A stretch of 64,000 nt of DNA, taken from Diadophis punctatus similis. Its lineage: Eukaryota; Chordata; Lepidosauria; Squamata; Dipsadidae. Position 1 is the stretch's first letter; each line of letters begins with the position of its first letter. Both the position numbers and the translations under genes were made by a program. Of this stretch, positions 33,930 to 46,179 are shown piece after piece. The notes beneath the pieces are model-generated. The model saw nothing but the letters and a program-made list of their open reading frames with translations, did not search any database and was not told the DNA's origin. The stretch lies in assembly GCA_023053685.1 (NCBI GenBank), contig JALIGW010000001.1, positions 156,388,547-156,452,546 on the forward strand, given 5' to 3'.

Positions 33930-35680
33930 TAGTTAATTATTTATTAATTTAACGCATGGTACTAAAGTGGAGGTGTTTGCTGTTATACTACTGACTATGG
34001 ATTGCTTAGTGCTTACATTATTTGTTGTACATACTTTTAGTCCTGATTATGTCATATGTTTTAATGAGTGTTTTAATGAGTGTTTTTCTATGTTAATAGG
34101 TTTTGTTTTTAATATTTTTTTCCCTTTAAGGCAACATTTTAATGAATTTGGTGTGATGTATAAACAAAAAAATGAAGTCAGTTTTTTGACCCCGCTGAAT
34201 TTTATGAAGATGGGCAAATTCAAACTACCCAAAAGATGCCACCCAAAAGAGTTTTGTTTTGTTGTTTTGTTCAAGGGATAGCAATATATGGGGTGGGGAG
34301 AGAGGGGGGGAGGGAGAGAGGGAGAGGGGGGGAGGGGGGAGGGAGAGGGAGAGAGATATGCTGTGGGGCAAAATTACCAAGTATCTTGATACTTTTGAAA
34401 TCTGTTACCTGGCAAGCCTAGGCTGCTTTGGAGTTGCTCAAATCAGCCCAGATTTTTCTCAGAATATGCTTGAATTAGTTCAGTTAGATTTGGAATTCAT
34501 ATCTATATGTGTGTACGTCTATGCATGATCTTTAAAAATTAACATTCCAGCCAATAAAATTTAGTTAATGTTGATGTTACATTTGATTGACGAAAGAATT
34601 ACTCTGAACTTTATGCGTGAAAAGCATCCTACCGTAGTAACAGTTCTTTTTTTTTTAAAGACAGTTTTTATGAAGTAAATGATCTCTTGAAAGCAAGCTA
34701 GATCATTTCACAGATCTATCTGAAATATTTTTATCCTATTTTGGTCTTAGTCTGGGCTTTTGTCTGCACTGGCTTTGAGTTGTGGGATATTTATGAGATT
34801 CTTAATCTGTACTCTAAAGCCCCAAACACAAAATTAATTCTAGAGGAGGAGATGGAACAAATTACAGATGACTCATTTGTAGTGCAGTTTCAGGATAATT
34901 CCTGTCTTTTGCCAATTTATCTATCCCTGAGAGGTCTCTCGGTTTTCTACACAGCTTTCGGACTTATGTAAAATGGAGATGGACCGATAGTAACAAGTGA
35001 GACCACGAGAGTAATGAGGTAATTGCTCTTTTCTTGTTGCATTCCTTTTTAGTTTTTCCAAAGTAAATCTTTAGTTAAAAATCTTTTAAAAGAAGTTCTT
35101 GAATTACAATAGCATCCACAGGAGCAGATGGTTTTAATGGATAAGATATATGAGTATCTTAATCAGATTGAGTCCATGTTTTTTCCCCTTAAAGGTCACC
35201 ATTCCCCTCTCCCCCCCACCATCCCAAAGTACTAAGTATTTATATCTGGAAGCTGGTTTTCCAAAAAACTTGGAATTCATATACTTGCTAGCCCTTTGTT
35301 TTTCATTAATCCGACTCTCTTCTCAAGAACTGAAGTTCCCAGCATGTTTAGGCACCCTGGAACCCAGTCTGTGATTCCAAAGGCTGAATTTATGTAAGAC
35401 CTTGGAAAGAATGACATACAAAAATATCACTGTGGAGTTCATTATGATTGTTTTTCTTATGATTTCGGTATTCCAACTTCACATGCTAGTAAAACTTCAA
35501 TGGTACTATTTTCAATGGTATCCAAATATTCATATTTGGTGCAATAATCAGATCAGAATAACCTTACTTAAGCTGTTTTAAAACCAAATGTCTTAGCCTT
35601 CAATCATTAGAGCAGCAATGGTTTTCATCTGGTACTTCAAAATATTCTGAATATATAGTATTTAAAATTTTCTCTCTCTC
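33930..35680. other. AT-rich intergenic DNA
   Basis: No supported gene. The 104-codon frame at 33967-34281 is Phe/Leu/Cys-rich, as expected from AT-rich random sequence. A purine-rich (GGGAGAGA) tract lies at 34297-34356. 34970-35680 shows nothing recognisable. Confidence 0.35.
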
Positions 35681-35689
35681 TCCTTTCTT

Positions 35690-35892
35690 TCTTCAAGTCA
35701 ATTTTTGATTCCTGGTGAGTCCCAATTTTCTTGGCAAGATTTTGGAAGTGATTTGCCATTGTTTCTTTTCTATAGCTGAGGGAGAGTGAGTGGTCCAAAG
35801 TAACCCAACTGGCTTCATGCCTAAGATAGGACTAGAACTCATCGTCTCCCAGTTCTTAGCCTGGGACCATAACTACTACACCAAATAGGCTA
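35690..35892 (-). repeat. Older tRNA-derived SINE with both promoter boxes
   Basis: On the minus strand the A box TGGTGTAGTAG (complement of 35873-35883) precedes the B box GAGTTCTAGTCC (complement of 35829-35840). The body holds CCTGGTGAGTCCCAATTTTC and GATTTGCCATTG. This is the best preserved copy in the window of the family also at 13035-13200 and 14990-15165. Confidence 0.65.
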
Positions 35893-35894
35893 TT

Positions 35895-37060
35895 TGTATT
35901 AATTTCTAAATAGTCCATAATTGGCAAGCTAAATTTGCCAATGTCCTGGATGCTCATACAGCATGCTCATGGGTTTGCATATTTTCAATTGTTGAGAGCC
36001 TCTCCTCCAGGAATGTTAAGACTGTGTCAAGACTGCAAATAAATAAGCCAGCAAAAATTCAGTACCAAAAATACTATTCATGTGTTATTGTTCATCACTT
36101 TAGCTGAATATGATGGAAAATGGTTGAAGGGCAGCAGCCTCTTACTAGCTCCATGTTCAAGACTTTGTTTTTAACATTTTATGCAGAACATAAGAAAGTC
36201 TGTCCAAAGAGGAGATCCTACATATATACCGTACATTCTCAAGACTTTTGTTCAGGCAACACATGCCTGTGTTCAATCTAACATACAGGAAATTCAAACA
36301 TCTCCTTCCCTTAAGTCACCAAAGAGCTGATTCCCATAGGATCTGGAGTGGAAGGCCTTTGTAGTTTAAGGAAAGATATTTTATAGAGCACTTTTTTATT
36401 ATAAGAGGATTTTATAAAGCCTTAAAATTACAGAAACATAAAAAATAGTAAAGAAAGAAAATATAAAGTAGTAAAAGAAAAAGAAGAAAGGTAGTTAAAG
36501 TAGTAATAGCAAATCTACACCATATAGTTGTATAAAATCTTTATGGTACTGATATGTGTGTTTATTTCCCCCCCACCCTCAAATATCCCTATCAGATACC
36601 AGATAGATTGGTGGGGTGATAATGGTTGAGAATTAAAGTGCAAGCCTAAGGAAAGCTGGTAAGGGAGTTCTGAGGCCAATGGACAGAGGAATCCAATTTA
36701 AGAAAAAAATGTGGCTGGTAAATAAAAGGTGATGAAGGAAAGCAAGCCTTGATGGCAAACCATAAGCTTGAGACCATTGACAGTTTTCTCCAAAAAGTTT
36801 TATTTTCCTTGAATGGGTTCATCTAGGTCTGTCCCTGATCCATCTCAAGAGTATTTCCCTGACTCCATTAAATAGTTATTAGCCAGTAAATCTAATATGT
36901 TTCTTACTGTAACTAACAGCTATTTCTCAGGCTAAGCAAAGAAAATATTTTTCAAAACTATATTGTGTCAAGACTTCAGAAGAGCAGCATTGAATAGAGA
37001 GAAAGAGACAGGATCATGAGAATCTTGTTAAATACCTAAGTATTTCAATACAGCAATGGA
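35895..37060. other. Unassigned DNA
   Basis: About 1.2 kb with no gene or clear repeat; AT-rich with A-rich runs near 36430-36500. Confidence 0.3.
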
Positions 37061-37074
37061 TACATACATACACA

Positions 37075-37370
37075 CAGTGGTGGGTTCCTACTGGTGCGGT
37101 GTGGAGCGCAGCTCCGGTAGGAGCCCGGCAATGACGTCATTTTCTGGCACTTCTCCGCGTCCAAAGCTGTCTGGAAAAAGCCATCCCACCCGCCCTTGTT
37201 TCAATGCCGACCTTTATTCTTCCTCCGAAGCACAGCTCCTCAGCTGTGTTTCATCTTGTAATGTCATCCTAAGCATGCGCGGAAGTGAAATTGCCCGATG
37301 GAACACGAGTTCACTTCTGCGCATGCTCACGATGCTCACCGGTAGCGAAAATAACCGGAACCCTCCAATG
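37075..37370 (+). mobile_element. hAT-like MITE with 8-bp target duplication
   Basis: Ends CAGTGGTGGGTTCC and GGAACCCTCCAATG are imperfect inverted repeats. Flanks are CATACACA (37067-37074) and CATACATA (37371-37378), an 8-bp duplication with one mismatch, though the flanking DNA is itself a CATA repeat. The interior is GC-rich and non-coding. A relative with similar ends is at 53275-53442. Confidence 0.7.
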
Positions 37371-37412
37371 CATACATACATACATACATACATACATACA
37401 TACATACATACT
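37371..37412. repeat. (CATA)n microsatellite
   Basis: Ten CATA units directly beyond the hAT-like MITE. Related CATA units also precede it (37061-37070). Confidence 0.95.
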
Positions 37413-37494
37413 CATTCTATGTTTTCAATATAGATAGTTATAGATATAGATATTTAAAGGTCCATCAGACTAACACACACACACATGTACATAC

Positions 37495-37496
<2 letters not shown>

Positions 37497-37556
<60 letters not shown>
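37497..37556. repeat. (GT)n microsatellite
   Basis: About 29 GT units. Confidence 0.97.
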
Positions 37557-37559
<3 letters not shown>

Positions 37560-37644
37560 ATGGTTTAAAAAGCATTTGCTAAGGTAAAATGTGAACCAAG
37601 CAACTTTAGATGCTGAAGAATATGTGTATGTGTATATGTGTGTG

Positions 37645-37748
37645 TATCTATATCTATATCTATATCATCTATATCTATATCTATATCTATATCTATATCT
37701 ATATCTATATCTATATCTATATCTATATCTATATCTATATCTATATCT
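37645..37748. repeat. (CTATAT)n hexanucleotide array
   Basis: About 16 units of CTATAT with one interruption near 37665. It grades into the CTAT tetranucleotide array. Confidence 0.97.
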
Positions 37749-37971
<223 letters not shown>

Positions 37972-37986
37972 CTTTTCCAAAGTATC

Positions 37987-38064
37987 CCCTTCCTTCCTTC
38001 CTTCCTTCCTTCCTTCCTTCCTTCCTTCCTTCCTTCCTTCCTTCCTTCCTTCCTTCCTTCCTTC
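37987..38064. repeat. (CCTT)n microsatellite
   Basis: About 19 CCTT units closing the microsatellite cluster. Confidence 0.97.
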
Positions 38065-38079
38065 TGCTTTCCCACATTT

Positions 38080-39800
38080 TTACATTCTTCAGCGTCCAAG
38101 GTTGCTTGGTTCGCATTTTGCCTTAGCAAATGTTTTTTAAACAAGGTCCATCAAACTAACAAAGCTATCACACTCACAGTATCCTCAATAATTAAGAAAG
38201 TAATTCCTGTTCCACTCTCACTACCTGAAACTTGATTAAGATTAGGATTCATGACATTTTAGTAGAAATATGGTGTCTCCAGAATTTGGTTTAGGAGTCT
38301 CTATGTTTTAATTGGAATGAACTCGTGTCCTAATTATTTAGTTTTGAAAATATAACAAAACAGAGAAGCTTAAGCTCCTATGAGAAATGCATTTTTTTTT
38401 AAAAAAAATAAAGACATGAAAATGAGATTTGGACTGAACTCTTGTAAAAACAGAGGTCCTGTATCACCTCAGAATGAAGGGTCTTCCAGCCTGTCTCAAA
38501 TGCAAAATTTAATTTGCTTTTTGTAAGAAAAAGCAGGGAGGGGAGAGAAAGAATGGAAAAACACCAATGAATCTATCCTTCTATAAGGGTGACTTTTATA
38601 AGTAGAGTCATGCTGAATTAAGCAGTTCTCACCAAACTTTTGCTCCTCAATTGCTTCTCCCTGTTTTGAGTATAAGTTCATGGGTGTAAGCATAGCGCCC
38701 CCACTGGGATACTGTAAATTAGTAACAGTTCATAAAGTAGAGAACAAAGGCTAAGTTTACTTCAGGTGAAATGAAGTGCCACAGTCAGCAAGGGAGCAGT
38801 TAGTTCTCCTGCTGGGGAAGCAGCTGCTCTTGTCACAGGCAGCGACATTCATCTCTCATGACACATAATGATGTCTGTCCAGACAGAGGAATTTAAGTGA
38901 CCCACATTCTGTCCATCTCAGTGGGAGGGGCATTAGAAAAGAAGGCAGCTGAAGGAAAAGACATCAATAACATCAACAAGTAAGAGCCGAACAAGAAAGT
39001 TGTCTTGAAGTTACTCTGCACCTCTGGGACCCTGCTGGGACAACTTTTGCATTTTCTGCAAAATAAATTGCTGAGGACGAGATCAGAGTTAGGGGGATGT
39101 TGCTGACATAACAATGCTGCCTTATGGAGGAAGTGGCTCAACACAAACACAAGCAGCTGCAGATTGGGTGAGATTTGAATGGTTCAGTCACTAAAGCAGT
39201 CTCCAAGGTGCATTGTAGCAGTACGCCATTTGGAGAAGTAATTTAATCTCTCTCTCTTTTTGGGGTGTGTGTGTGTGTTCTTTTGATTAAAAATAAGAAC
39301 CAAAGATGCTTGCAGTTTCCATTTCTGTTTAAACCTCAAAAACATGTCAGATTAAGAGGTGCTTTAATGTAGCACAAGGTAACATGTAAAGCCTCGTATA
39401 CTACAATAGCATAAGGCAGGACATCTTCAAGACCTTGTTATCTTGTCAAAATAGTAGAAGCAGCATCATGATATCACATAACAAGTTCCACTTTTTTCAC
39501 ATATGACGTATGTACAAAAGGGAAAAGCCTTACACGTCTTTTGTCATTCTGATTCCTCTTGCTGTCATGAGTATTTGCTGTTGGGAAAGAAGCATAGTCC
39601 CACAGTTCAGTTTGTCTTTCAGCTCAACACAATCGTTTGATACATTTCTAGTAAATGTATACAATTTCTCTAAAAGGCACAGAGGTTCCCTAAAATTCAT
39701 TTAATATAATAGTTGTGAAATCGAGCTTCATGTGGTGATTATTGTACTAGGCTAAAAATTGGGAGACAGGGAGTTCTAGGTACAAAAAAAAAAACAGCTA
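38080..39800. other. Unique DNA, possible conserved stretch at 38720-39190
   Basis: No gene was seen. 38720-39190 has balanced composition, no repeat similarity and no long frame, a texture compatible with a conserved regulatory element. This is only a suggestion. The remainder is AT-rich. Confidence 0.25.
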
Positions 39801-39839
39801 GCACAAATATTTAAAAATACCAATACTGTAATATCAGAT

Positions 39840-41935
39840 ATAAACATCAGGTCACTACAAGAAATAAACCAAAAAATTTATACCACAGCTGCAATTATAA
39901 CTGAATACTTGGGATACAAAATAAAGGGGAAAAACCCAAACGGGACACAACCAAAATGGAAGAATAAGATCAGCATGTTAAGATCAGATGCGAGCAAGTT
40001 AGAACAGATGAAAGAAATGAAGCTGAAGAACAAGAAGACCAAAGTATATCTAATCAAGAAATATCACCCAGAAAGGAAGGTTAAGGAAGCACTGGAAATA
40101 ATAAAGCAGAAAATAACATTTATAGTCAACTAGATCAGGAGACACGAAGCTCAAATTGTGCACCATAGGCAAACCTCCAATTTCAGTTAAATCAGAAACA
40201 TTTTTACCAATCTATCAATGAAGAGACTGCAGTGAACCAGCCAATACCTCATAAAAAAGAAACAGTGCAGCTCTGGATGCATCTTTGGGATAACCCAAAT
40301 AAATACATCAAGAATGCAGCTTGGATAAAGGTGATAGATACACCAAAAACATCTGCCAGGCTATCCCACCTCCTTTACATGAAGCTGTATGGAAAAACAT
40401 CATCTGAAACAGAATCACCACTCAACACTATCTGAATATATGGCCAAGATATTGCAAAGGAGTTTGGACTGGACAAATGTACCATCCTTACCATCAACAA
40501 AGAAAAAATAGTGAAAACTGAATGATTCAAGATTCCCTATGGAAATAACATCAAAATCTGGATAAATGCAATTACTACAAATACCTGGGCATCCTTCAAG
40601 CTGATAACATCAGGCACAACTAAGTCAAGGTTAGAAGTGAATACATCTTGAGAATGAAAAAAGATCTTAAAGTCTAAAATCAGTGGAGGAAATTCCATCA
40701 AAGCAATTAACACCTGAACAGTTCCAGTCATTAGATACACATCTGGAATAGTGGACTGGACTCAAGCAGAATTAAAAAACCTGGAAAGGGAGATCAGAAA
40801 AATAAGAACAATGAATCATACCCTTCATCAATGAAGTGATGTTGACAGACTCTGCTTACAAAGAGCCTACGTGGATATGGAATGTTGCAAGTAGAGCAGA
40901 TAGTTGAAGAAGAAAAAAGGAAGAATATCTGAAGGACAGAGAAGAAAATGAACTGAAGCTGGTACCCATATGAAGTCTTACTAAATACCCAAGAGACCAA
41001 ACTGTCCTATAAGAAAGACCAAATAAAGAATAGGAAATAGACATGGTAAGGCAAAGCATTACATGACCAGTACATTTAAAACCTAGCAGAGACGATAACA
41101 AGACCTGGCAATGGCTATGAGCAGGAAAGTTGAAGAAAGGGACAGATAGGCTAATTCTGGCTGCACAAGTCCAAGCCTTAAGAACAAATGCATACAAAGC
41201 CAGAATTGAGAAGACAGAAACAGACAACAAATGCTGCCTCTGCAAAGTAGCTGAGGAAACCACCAATTAGCTGCTGCCAGAAGATTACACAGACTACAAA
41301 CAATGACAAGTTAGCAACAATGCTGCATTGGAATATCTACAACAAATGCAATTTGCCTGCAAGCAAGAACTGATGGGAACACAAAATAGGCAAAGTAATT
41401 AAAAAAATAAAGAAGTTAAAGTCTCTGGGATATTAGAATTCAAAGAAACAAACATCTCCCACGCAACATCTCAGACTTAAAAAAAAAAAAAACAATTGAT
41501 AAGAAAGACAAAAAAAGTCTGGAAAGTGGACCTAGCAGTACCTGGAGACAGCAGAAGACACTGGAGAAGGAACTGGAGAAACCATAAAAAGATCTTCAAA
41601 TAGAAATAGAACTGTCTGTGACAAAAGAATGCATAAGTGGTATCAATCGTAATAAACATCTTCGGTGTGATATCAAAACAACTGAAGCCCTACTTAAACA
41701 TCATCAGAATTGATAAAATCACCATCAGACAATTGTCAAAGGCAGCTTTGCTTGCAACATCTTACATCCTGAGACAATACTTTTAGCACCATCAAACAAC
41801 ATCTGTCTATTGCAAATCCTTGGGAAGAACTCGATGGGTGAATAAAAATGCCAAATCCAATCCAAACATCTGGCTGTGCAACCAACTATTGTAAAAGTAC
41901 AAACAAAGCTCAAGTATGAGCTAGAAAATATTGGA
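39840..41935 (+). pseudogene. Decayed LINE of the restriction-like-endonuclease group
   Basis: Plus-strand fragments keep the order of one long ORF. TEYLGYKIKGKNP and PKWKNKI (about 39900-39975) come first, then ARIRRY-like and KHFYQSINEE (about 40130-40225), and LWDNPNKYIKNAAWIKV (about 40280-40335). After a large loss of the RT core comes INT*TVPVIRYTSGIVDWTQ (about 40705-40765), then TETDNKCCLCKVAEET (about 41215-41260), and KVWKVDLAVPGDS (about 41512-41550), a block typical of the C-terminal restriction-like endonuclease region. Stops are frequent and no single frame exceeds 80 codons. R2/R4-like placement is from memory of the motif order. Confidence 0.6.
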
Positions 41936-42078
41936 TTTCGATTTCATCTTTTTTCAGCTTTATGTACTTCATTGATTTGATGTTAGTAGCAAGAAGTGGT
42001 CATATAGGGTTGACCATGAAAAGGAGCCCGTTAGTGTATTACAGAGCACCACTGATCAAGATCTCCTATGACAGCATA

Positions 42079-42412
42079 GGACAACTTGCCACAGCTAACT
42101 TGCCACAGCCAACTCATTGTGGCCAACTTGCCAAGGCCGACTCACTGCGGTCAACTCACCATAGGACAATTTGCCATGGGACAAATCAACAAATACAAAA
42201 ATGTAATAAATTTCAATGGAACCATAGCCAATAATAATAAAGTCAATTCAGAAATACAAGAGTTACAATAATGTTGATGAAAACGTGGTCACCAATAATG
42301 AAAGTAACTGAATTGAACAACTAATGCAGCATTAAATTGTCCTGCAGCAAGTTGTTCTGCAATGAGTTGGCCATGGTGAGTTGTCCCATAATGAGTTGGT
42401 CATGGCAAGTGC
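42079..42412. repeat. Inverted pair of 14-bp tandem arrays
   Basis: The left array (42079-42187) has about seven imperfect 14-bp units of the form CAACTTGCCACAGC. The right array (42334-42412) has about five units of the complementary form (TGAGTTGGCCATGG). An AT-rich spacer of about 145 bases separates them. The structure is that of a foldback or MITE-like element with sub-terminal repeats. No transposase or target duplication was identified. Confidence 0.7.
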
Positions 42413-42429
42413 CTTTGCTTTGTTTAAAA

Positions 42430-44575
42430 ATTCCTCTATCGTTCTCTATGCCATTTGATATCATTAATCACAAAAAAGGCTACTAATGCTATACTAAACT
42501 AATAATGTTACAGGAAGGTATTTATGTAGTGTTAACTAACTAACTAATTAATTAATTAATTAAATCAAACCAAACTATAATCAAAATCAGTGCATCTATT
42601 GCTCCTAAAATGGGCAGATACCTTCTACTCAGAAAGTCATAGCTTGCCCGGAAAATGAACCCCATCATACTGCAAGATACACAAATTGGAATCCTTTGTG
42701 TTTTTTCATGCTGGACAATGAGAGGAATGAAACTCCAAAATTGGTGACCAGTTGAGATAAACTATCTTCAATTCAATCCAAACCTACCGAAGACATTTCC
42801 AAAGAACTAAAGCGCTAAAAGCTATGGGAAATAGCAAACCAAGATAGCATCATTCAAATGAAAACAACACAGAGGGATTTGAAGAAAAGCATTTTTAGCA
42901 AATCAGTTTTGAAATATCATCAATGTTATTGTTAAAATGCATGTTAACAGTTTATAAAATGGCTCCATAAATCCACAACCTTAATAATAGTTGCTATCCA
43001 TTACCATTTATTAAAATTATATCAAACAATAGTGATTAATGACACATTTTTCTTTCATCCATGAAATTAATAAATGGCAATTGGTTCTTTGAAATTTTTA
43101 TGATCCACCACCCTGTTGATATACATAACTGATTGTAAGCCCCTTTTCAAACAACAAGGGTGCAACCATATGAGTTGTCTTGCTTATACTTGTATTTATT
43201 CTTAGCACTTACACATTTTAACACATTTTTCCATAAAAAGCAAATAATAATAAAACAGACTGGGTGATAAATGTTTCAAAACAGTCAACGCAGCTAGATT
43301 TTTAATGGTTCTTTGACAGATCAGCCTGGCAAACTTTAAAAAAAAGAAAAATACTCAAAGTCTGGCTGTGTTTGCTATATTTGTTATAAACATTTTTAAC
43401 ATTCAATCTTTCTTGTCTGGGTAATTTACAAGAGCGTTTCAGTCATTTGGCAAGAACATTAAATTATATCAATGCAGAAGTGTTTAATTGAAAGTTGTTT
43501 TAATAACAAATGGTTTACAGGCACCAGAGCAGCCTTCAGATACATTAACCATTAATTTAATAATCTGAATGCCATTAAGTAAATATTAAGACAGAATACC
43601 AGGTTTGCAGTTTCCTGCCAAGCAATTTTTAAGCCAAAATGTAATTATATTTGGTAACCAATAATGTGATTTTAACAGGGATGCAAAGGTATTTTTTGAG
43701 CAATTTGTTTACAAGAATTTTTCCCCCCAGCAATACTCAAAGTGGTTGTGAAGAATCAAGCAATTTTTTAAAAAAAACCTCTATGAAACCAGCTGGAAAA
43801 CCTTTCCTGGCTCCAATTTTATCTCTGAGGGAGTTGTGTGAGGGCTTCAAGAGTCAGGGTTTTTGTCGCCCTGAAGTTTATCACCAAGTCTGACTCAGAC
43901 CAATGTTGCCGGCAGCTCCCCTCTATGTTATGTGAGCCTCTGAATTGCACAAAACTTGTTTCTCAATCTGCTTGTAATTAAAAAGGGGGAAATAGACCTT
44001 TCTGGGGATGGCGTTATGTTTAGCTCTGTCTGCGGCCTGTTACGGACTTAACAATGACATCAGGAAAAGTTAAGAACTGTGCCTACTTTATTTATTTAAA
44101 CAATTTCTATGCCATTTTTTTGGTCAGCTCAGCTCTCTAAAGCTGTTTATATAAAATAATAAAGAGCATCATCCTCTGAAAGTCCCATTCTGAAAAAATA
44201 AAAATGAGCAGTTATCACATTCTGACTCTTACTTTTATGTTGTTATACTTAACCCAAGAAAAATATTTAATTTGAAGCCAGAGCTCACTAGGGCTGCCTG
44301 CTAGACCTTGCTTTGACTGCCGTGGCTTGATTTCTGAAACATAACCTCAGATTGTCAAAAGATCCTCCTCTTTCACCTTCCAGTGGTAACCAGAAACAGC
44401 CTCTGCATTTTGAGAACCAGAGAGAAAAGCTGGAGAAGGGTGGGAGAGGAGACCCACAAGAATTGTAAGCAGTTCAAAGAGAAGTTTCCCAGCACCAGAG
44501 GGATGGAATTCAGGAATCTGGGGAAAGTGAGCCCAGTCAGGCAGTCTTCAGATCAGCGCTGAACGCCAGAGTTTT
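42430..44575. other. Unique AT-rich DNA; possible conserved block 43340-43640
   Basis: No gene, RNA or known repeat recognised. 43340-43640 contains many ATTAA/TAAT motifs (for example TTAACCATTAATTTAATAATC) and non-repetitive texture, compatible with a developmental enhancer, but this is inference only. Confidence 0.25.
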
Positions 44576-44592
44576 AAAAAGATGAAAACTCT

Positions 44593-45238
44593 CTTATTTA
44601 TTTATTTATTTGGTATTCTTATATGCCGCCCAACTCCCAGAGGACTCAGGGCAGCGTACAACAGAGAAAAATACAGAATAACCAATTCATAAATAATATT
44701 TAAAAGCAATATAAAAGTTAAAAGACTCAATATTTAAAATCACCCAACAGGCATTCAACAACCATACATACTTGGGGGTGAGCTCGAGTGGATTAGGCTC
44801 TACCCCCAGACTGCAAGAAGAGCCATGTCTTAACGGCTTTCCGGAAGGCCAGCAGAGAGGGGATAGTTCGGGTCTCTGGGGGAAGTTGGTTCCAGAGCAC
44901 GGGGCCGGCCACAGAGAAGGCTCTCCCCCTAGGGCCCGCCAGCCGGCAGTGTTTGGCCGACGGGACCTGGAGGAGGCCAACTCTGTGGGCCCTAACCGGT
45001 CGAAGGGAAGTGTGAGGCAGAATGCGGTCCCGGAGGTAGCCTGGTCCTAAGCCATGAAGGGCTTTAAAGATGGTGATCAACACCTTGAATTGGACCCGGA
45101 GACCGATGGGCAACCAATGCAGCTGGCGGAGTATAGGTGTCACGTGGGTGTACCTAGGCACACCCACCACAGCACGCGTAGCCGCATTTTGCACCAACTG
45201 AAGTCTCCGGATACTCTTCAAGGGTAGCCCCATGTAGA
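44593..45238 (-). pseudogene. L2-like LINE 3' end, fairly young
   Basis: A 146-codon minus frame (44793-45233) is uninterrupted and contains NAATRAVVGVPRYTHVTPIL, LHWLPIGLRVQFKVL, GRAFSVAGPVLWNQLPPE and AFRKAVKTWLF. It is the RT C-terminal domain of the same family as 15405-17770 but with fewer lesions. The 3' end is the shared GCGGCATATAAG-type tail with an ATAAATAAATA run at 44593-44615. 5'-truncated, with no RT core. Confidence 0.83.
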
Positions 45239-45239
45239 G

Positions 45240-45725
45240 CTTCTTGATCTGAATTCACTTTATTTTTATTTTTTATTTATTTATTTTGTCAAGCATGTAC
45301 AGTATAGTAGTTGTTTGTATAAACATAACATAAGTAAAAAGTACCAATAAAAGAGGACAATAGGATAGTAGGACAGGGACGGTAGGCACAGTGGTGCACT
45401 TATGCACGCCCCTTACAGACCTCTTAGGAATGGGGTGAGGTCGACTGTAGACAGTCTAAGGTTAAAGTTTTTGGGGGTTTGGGGAGGAAACCACAGAGTC
45501 AGATAGTGCATTCCAGGCATTGACCACTCTGTTGCTGAAGTCGTATTTTCTGCAGTCGAGTTTGGAGCGGTTTACATTTAGTTTGAATCCATTACATGCT
45601 CGTGTATTGTTGCGGTTGAAGCTGAAGTTGCGGTTGACAGGAAGGACTTTTTGATATATGATTTTATGAACTACATTTAGATCAGATCGGAGGCGACATA
45701 GTTGTAAATTGTCTAATCCCACTTC
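45240..45725 (-). pseudogene. Second LINE 3' end (CR1/L2 group), different family
   Basis: The minus frame 45462-45722 reads LRSDLNVVHKIIYQ, then FKLNVNRSKLDCRKYDFSNR and VVNAWNALSDSVV, the C-terminal block of CR1-group LINEs. The 3' part ends CATGCTTGACAAAATAAATAAATAA, a tail different from the neighbouring L2-like copy. It abuts the 5' edge of that copy. Confidence 0.72.
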
Positions 45726-45895
45726 CTAGTGATTATATGAACACATCCATGTAGTTTTCTTCATGGCAACATAGAGGTGGTTGCCATTGTTGCCTTGCAG
45801 TATTTTCATTCATTCGTTCGTTCATTCGTTCATTCGTTCATTTGTTTTTAATGGTCTGGTCTAGCCTACAGCTCTGGAATTTGCTCCAGTTTAGC

Positions 45896-45985
45896 TCTTC
45901 CTTCCTTCCTTCCTTCCTTCCTTCCTTCCTTCCTTCCTTCCTTCCTTCCTTCCTTCCTTCCTTTCTTTCTTTCTTTCTTTTTCTT
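45896..45985. repeat. (TTCC)n-(TTTC)n microsatellite
   Basis: About 15 TTCC units pass into TTTC units. A short ATTCGTTC run precedes at 45805-45842. Confidence 0.96.
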
Positions 45986-46179
45986 TCTTTTCCAAATTTA
46001 GCTAGGAGGCACAGCATCCACAAGGAGACGAGAGGGATTGGAGTGATGCCAACAGCATCATGGCAGAAGCCCTGGTCCATTTCTATGTGTGTCACAACAT
46101 TGTTAGTGTGTCCCAAAATGTTGCTTGTGGAGCAACGCTCCAGTGCTGCCTTTTTCATTCTGATAAAATGAGGATGCTA

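Noticed and set aside
33967..34281. 104-codon hydrophobic frame as a membrane protein gene
   Set aside because: Phe/Leu-rich text is expected from T-rich DNA. There is no similarity, splice or promoter support.
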